Below are positions 2,995 through 5,522 of a stretch of DNA of 5,522 nt, piece after piece. Under the pieces are notes generated by a model. It saw only the letters and a list, made by a program, of their open reading frames with translations, made no database searches and had not been told where the DNA came from. The stretch lies in assembly GCA_021827445.1 (NCBI GenBank), contig JAKAVW010000219.1, positions 1 to 5,522 of the forward strand, given 5' to 3'. The stretch comes from Pseudomonadota bacterium. GTDB taxonomy: Bacteria; Pseudomonadota; Gammaproteobacteria; Acidithiobacillales; Acidithiobacillaceae. Made by a program: the position numbers and the translations under genes. Within the stretch, counting starts at the first letter, position 1. The number at the start of each line of letters is the position of its first letter.

Positions 2995-5522
2995 CGTCAT
3001 CCCCCGGCTGCGCGACAGCGCCTTTTCCTGACGGTAGGCCTCACGACCATCCTGCATGGATTGGGACAGCGCCTTTTCATCCACCCCCAAACCAACTCCA
3101 CGCTGCACCAGTTCCGCAAATTCCCGCTGGTTCTCGGCTTGCTTCGCGGCGTTGCTGCCTACCTTCTCCGCTCGGACGCCCAGCCCTTTGGCAGCTTTCA
3201 GAAGGGCCTTGCGGTCCTGTTCCCGCTGCGTTTCATGCTCCTGCTTAGCCCGGCTGATCCCCTGCTTATACGCCGTGTTCGCCATTTCCTTGAGTGACGG
3301 GTCAGCCTGAATCTCCTGCACGAGACGCTGATGTTCTGCGTCAGCGCTGCGCTGCTCTTTGGTCCACTGCCCACTTTCCATGCGATACCCCACCGCTTCA
3401 GCCCGCTTTTGAAGATCCGCCTCCAGCTCCTTCCGCTCTGCGGCGGCCAGCGCGTCCCAGGCTTTCTGCACACCGGGCAGATCCGGATCTGGATAGGTAT
3501 AGAACCCGTCCTTATCCTTCACAAAACCTGCTTCCTGAAAGTGTTTCCCTGCGTTTTCGGAACCATTCCGCTCCAGGTGCAAGGCCAGCGCGTCGAGCTT
3601 TTTGACTCGATCCGCACGAATCCGCGCCGCATCGTCCCGTTGCCGCTGGGCGGCCTTCCGTTCCAGCTCCAGGACATACCAGGCCTGCTGCTGCCCGTCC
3701 GGTTCATGGGTTTTCAGACGCTCCCGCGCCTGATCGAGCGCGTACTGGTCTCCAGCCTTTTCCAGGACCGGTGCATCCAGGGACACCGACTGCCGCAGCA
3801 GGTGCTCCAGCACAAGGACCTTTTTCGTGATGCTCACATCACCACCAAACGTCACCGTCACCCCATGATCCACCCCGGCCCGGTTCCTACGCTCTTGTAT
3901 GGCGCCCGCATAGCGCTCAACCAATTCTCGCGTAATATCGCCTGTCAATTTCCACTCGATACCCGATCCGGCAGGCGCATCTTTCCCAACCCGCAAGGTC
4001 AGACCACCCTGCGCCCAGGCGTTGCAGGCCGCTTCCCGTCCGGCGTCCGCCGCCCGCGCTTTCAACGGGTCGGGATCTTTTTTGGAGAGTGCCTGCCACT
4101 GCGCTGTCTCTCCATAGCGACCCACTGCCCAGGCATCCGCGGCGTCCCACAGGGCAGGCCGCTGCAGGGCGGCGCGATCCAGCCCTTCCGGACACGCCCA
4201 CGGCAATTTCCCACCCGCCAACCGTTGTGCCTGTGCCTGCTTTGGGTGCGCCTGCATCCATTCCGCCAACACCGGCGCCGCTTCCAGATCCTTGACTCGC
4301 TGTGCTTCGGCTTCTGCCGCCTGTCGCGCCGTAATCCGGGCGGCCAGATCCCCATCTGTCAGCGTGAATCCCGCCGCCAGCGCCGCCGCGCCTGCCCGTA
4401 TCTGAAAGTCCTCCGTCCCCGTCACGGTCAGCGCTTTCCAGCCTTTCGCGCCCGCGATCTTCAGCATGGCTTCGATTTCCTGGGCCTTTCCGCCCGGACT
4501 GGATGCCGCCTGCAAGGCCACCAGCCGGTCGCCATAGTCGGTGATGTCCATCACCTTATTGTGGATGTGCAGGGTCCGGCGCTCCCGATCCACGTCCACC
4601 CGCACCCAGCGACCCAGGGCCTGACCGACGGCCTGTCCGTAGGCTTCCGTCAGTACCCGCTCCCGATACACCGCCCAGGAATGACCCGATGGACTGGCCG
4701 CCACGGCTAGGTCCTTGCCGTCCGCAGGATTGCCGTCCGCAGGACCCGCCCGGAACCCGTTGCGCGTCTCTGCCAACGCTTCGGCATCCAGGACCCGATC
4801 CTTCCGCACCTGCTGCCGTTTCCGCCAGCGCTCCCGGATGCGCATCTTGTCGAAAGGATCACGCTGCATCTGGCGTGCCCGCGCCGCCGACAACACCGCT
4901 TGCGCCCGCTCCACCGCCTGCCGGTCCCGCGTCACCTCCGCTTCCGCCAGACGCCGGACTTCCGCCGCCTGCGCCCGCGCGGCCTTGGCCGCTTCAAAAT
5001 CCACCACCATCACCGCCCGCCCGGGGGCCTTCTCCGGCCCCGCATGCGTCAGTACCCGCCCTTTCTTCGGCTCCGGGGGACGATCTAACGCTTCTGCGGC
5101 ACGGGCGTGCTGCCGGGCCGCTATTTCATGATGCTCACTCTTTGCCTGCGCGGCCAATTCCTCCTGCTCCATCCGCCGCGCATCCAATGTCCGGTGATCG
5201 ATCCGCGCATCGACTTCCGCACGGGCCAGCGCCGTATTCGCCATCTGCGCCCAGAGAGGCCGTACCCATTCTCCTAACCAGTCCTGTCCGATCCGCGCCT
5301 GCGTCTTCGGTGCGCCGCCCCGTGCCGGGTCTTTCCCCGGATTCGATGCCCGCCGAAACCACAAGGACGGGTCCCGCGCTAGACCATCATTCACCTTGTC
5401 GGACAGCATCAGGTGACAATGCAGCAGCATGGGTTTTGTTTCGCTGCGGTGTATCGCTAAAGTGTACGGGGTGTGACCACCAGATACCTGGGATAATTGC
5501 TCGGCAAACTCGTGCGCAAGGG
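2989..5522 (-). CDS. MobA/MobL-family (MOBQ) relaxase, 5' end outside window
   Basis: The frame is open from the right edge to the stop at 2989-2991 (844 residues visible). The first ATG inside (5430) is not the start: 30 upstream codons, including QLSQVSGGHTPYTLAIHRSE, are homologous to MobA/MobL. AIHR plus HCHLML give the three metal-binding histidines of HUH relaxases, and NDGLARDPSLWFRRAS is typical of this family. The catalytic tyrosine lies beyond the edge. Such proteins nick oriT, stay bound to the 5' end and pilot the strand into a recipient. Counting from that ATG, the relaxase part ends near residue 85. Ala/Arg/Glu-rich coiled-coil segments follow (about 85-225). Residues 250-360 (VDRERRTLHIHNK...GWKALTVTGTEDFQIRAGAA) resemble the LPD7 domain of relaxases. 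The remainder is long, charged and helical. Lacking a helicase motif, it resembles TraA/MobL-type proteins only in part. The gene is GC-rich and looks intact. Confidence 0.8.
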   Translation of the reverse strand, partial: LAHEFAEQLSQVSGGHTPYTLAIHRSETKPMLLHCHLMLSDKVNDGLARDPSLWFRRASNPGKDPARGGAPKTQARIGQDWLGEWVRPLWAQMANTALARAEVDARIDHRTLDARRMEQEELAAQAKSEHHEIAARQHARAAEALDRPPEPKKGRVLTHAGPEKAPGRAVMVVDFEAAKAARAQAAEVRRLAEAEVTRDRQAVERAQAVLSAARARQMQRDPFDKMRIRERWRKRQQVRKDRVLDAEALAETRNGFRAGPADGNPADGKDLAVAASPSGHSWAVYRERVLTEAYGQAVGQALGRWVRVDVDRERRTLHIHNKVMDITDYGDRLVALQAASSPGGKAQEIEAMLKIAGAKGWKALTVTGTEDFQIRAGAAALAAGFTLTDGDLAARITARQAAEAEAQRVKDLEAAPVLAEWMQAHPKQAQAQRLAGGKLPWACPEGLDRAALQRPALWDAADAWAVGRYGETAQWQALSKKDPDPLKARAADAGREAACNAWAQGGLTLRVGKDAPAGSGIEWKLTGDITRELVERYAGAIQERRNRAGVDHGVTVTFGGDVSITKKVLVLEHLLRQSVSLDAPVLEKAGDQYALDQARERLKTHEPDGQQQAWYVLELERKAAQRQRDDAARIRADRVKKLDALALHLERNGSENAGKHFQEAGFVKDKDGFYTYPDPDLPGVQKAWDALAAAERKELEADLQKRAEAVGYRMESGQWTKEQRSADAEHQRLVQEIQADPSLKEMANTAYKQGISRAKQEHETQREQDRKALLKAAKGLGVRAEKVGSNAAKQAENQREFAELVQRGVGLGVDEKALSQSMQDGREAYRQEKALSRSRGMTL
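4715..4744. repeat. 15-bp tandem duplication inside the relaxase gene
   Basis: TTGCCGTCCGCAGGA occurs twice head to tail (4715-4729, 4730-4744). In the protein this adds five residues, giving GPADGNPADGK in the linker before the LPD7-like region. The reading frame is preserved, so it is probably a neutral length polymorphism. Confidence 0.8.

Noticed and set aside
3331..4710. A 459-codon open frame on the plus strand
   Set aside because: It lies wholly opposite the relaxase gene. Its translation is rich in Arg, Pro, His and Gln with no recognisable motif, as expected for the complement of a GC-rich coding sequence.

Overview
The window looks like accessory DNA (a mobilisable plasmid or integrated element) from a Gram-negative proteobacterium. 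An acidophile of the Acidithiobacillus type is a reasonable guess. The guess rests on a Tat-exported high-potential iron-sulfur protein (HiPIP) next to a copper-ATPase remnant, and on MobA/MobL relaxase and VirB1-like genes. It is inference, since no taxonomic marker is present.

Left part (1-1260). A small exported-protein gene leaves the window at the left edge on the minus strand (1-157), behind a near-perfect sigma70 promoter (189-217). Positions 237-453 hold no recognisable gene. A promoter with an over-long spacer, of the type controlled by MerR-family metal sensors (454-490), reads rightward into a 36-codon remnant of a copper P-type ATPase (GMTCASC motif, 579-689). It then reaches a complete HiPIP gene with an unusual Met/His-rich loop (717-1067). 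A cluster of TAAA-loop hairpins (1091-1250) resembles ends of IS200/IS605-type elements.

Middle part (1260 to about 2604). Two inverted repeats of roughly 70 bp, almost identical, face each other at 1260-1336 and 2510-2579. Each contains spaced copies of a short motif, as seen at IS21-family ends. There is no transposase between them. They enclose a truncated VOC/glyoxalase-fold gene, a second set of short repeats, a complete VirB1-like lytic transglycosylase (1671-2348) and two hairpins.

Right part (2550-5522), all minus strand. A MobA/MobL-type (MOBQ) relaxase enters from the right edge; its true 5' end is outside the window. It is followed by a ribbon-helix-helix antitoxin and an overlapping MazF/PemK toxin gene. 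The toxin is cut after about 36 codons, at the edge of the inverted-repeat element, so the antitoxin appears to be an orphan.

Overall this is a mosaic of transfer functions (relaxase, peptidoglycan-opening enzyme), an addiction module broken by an insertion or rearrangement, and a metal-response relic in which a copper-type promoter now appears to drive a metal-loop HiPIP. At least three genes (copA-like, VOC, mazF-like) are truncated at or close to repeat boundaries, which shows repeated rearrangement.
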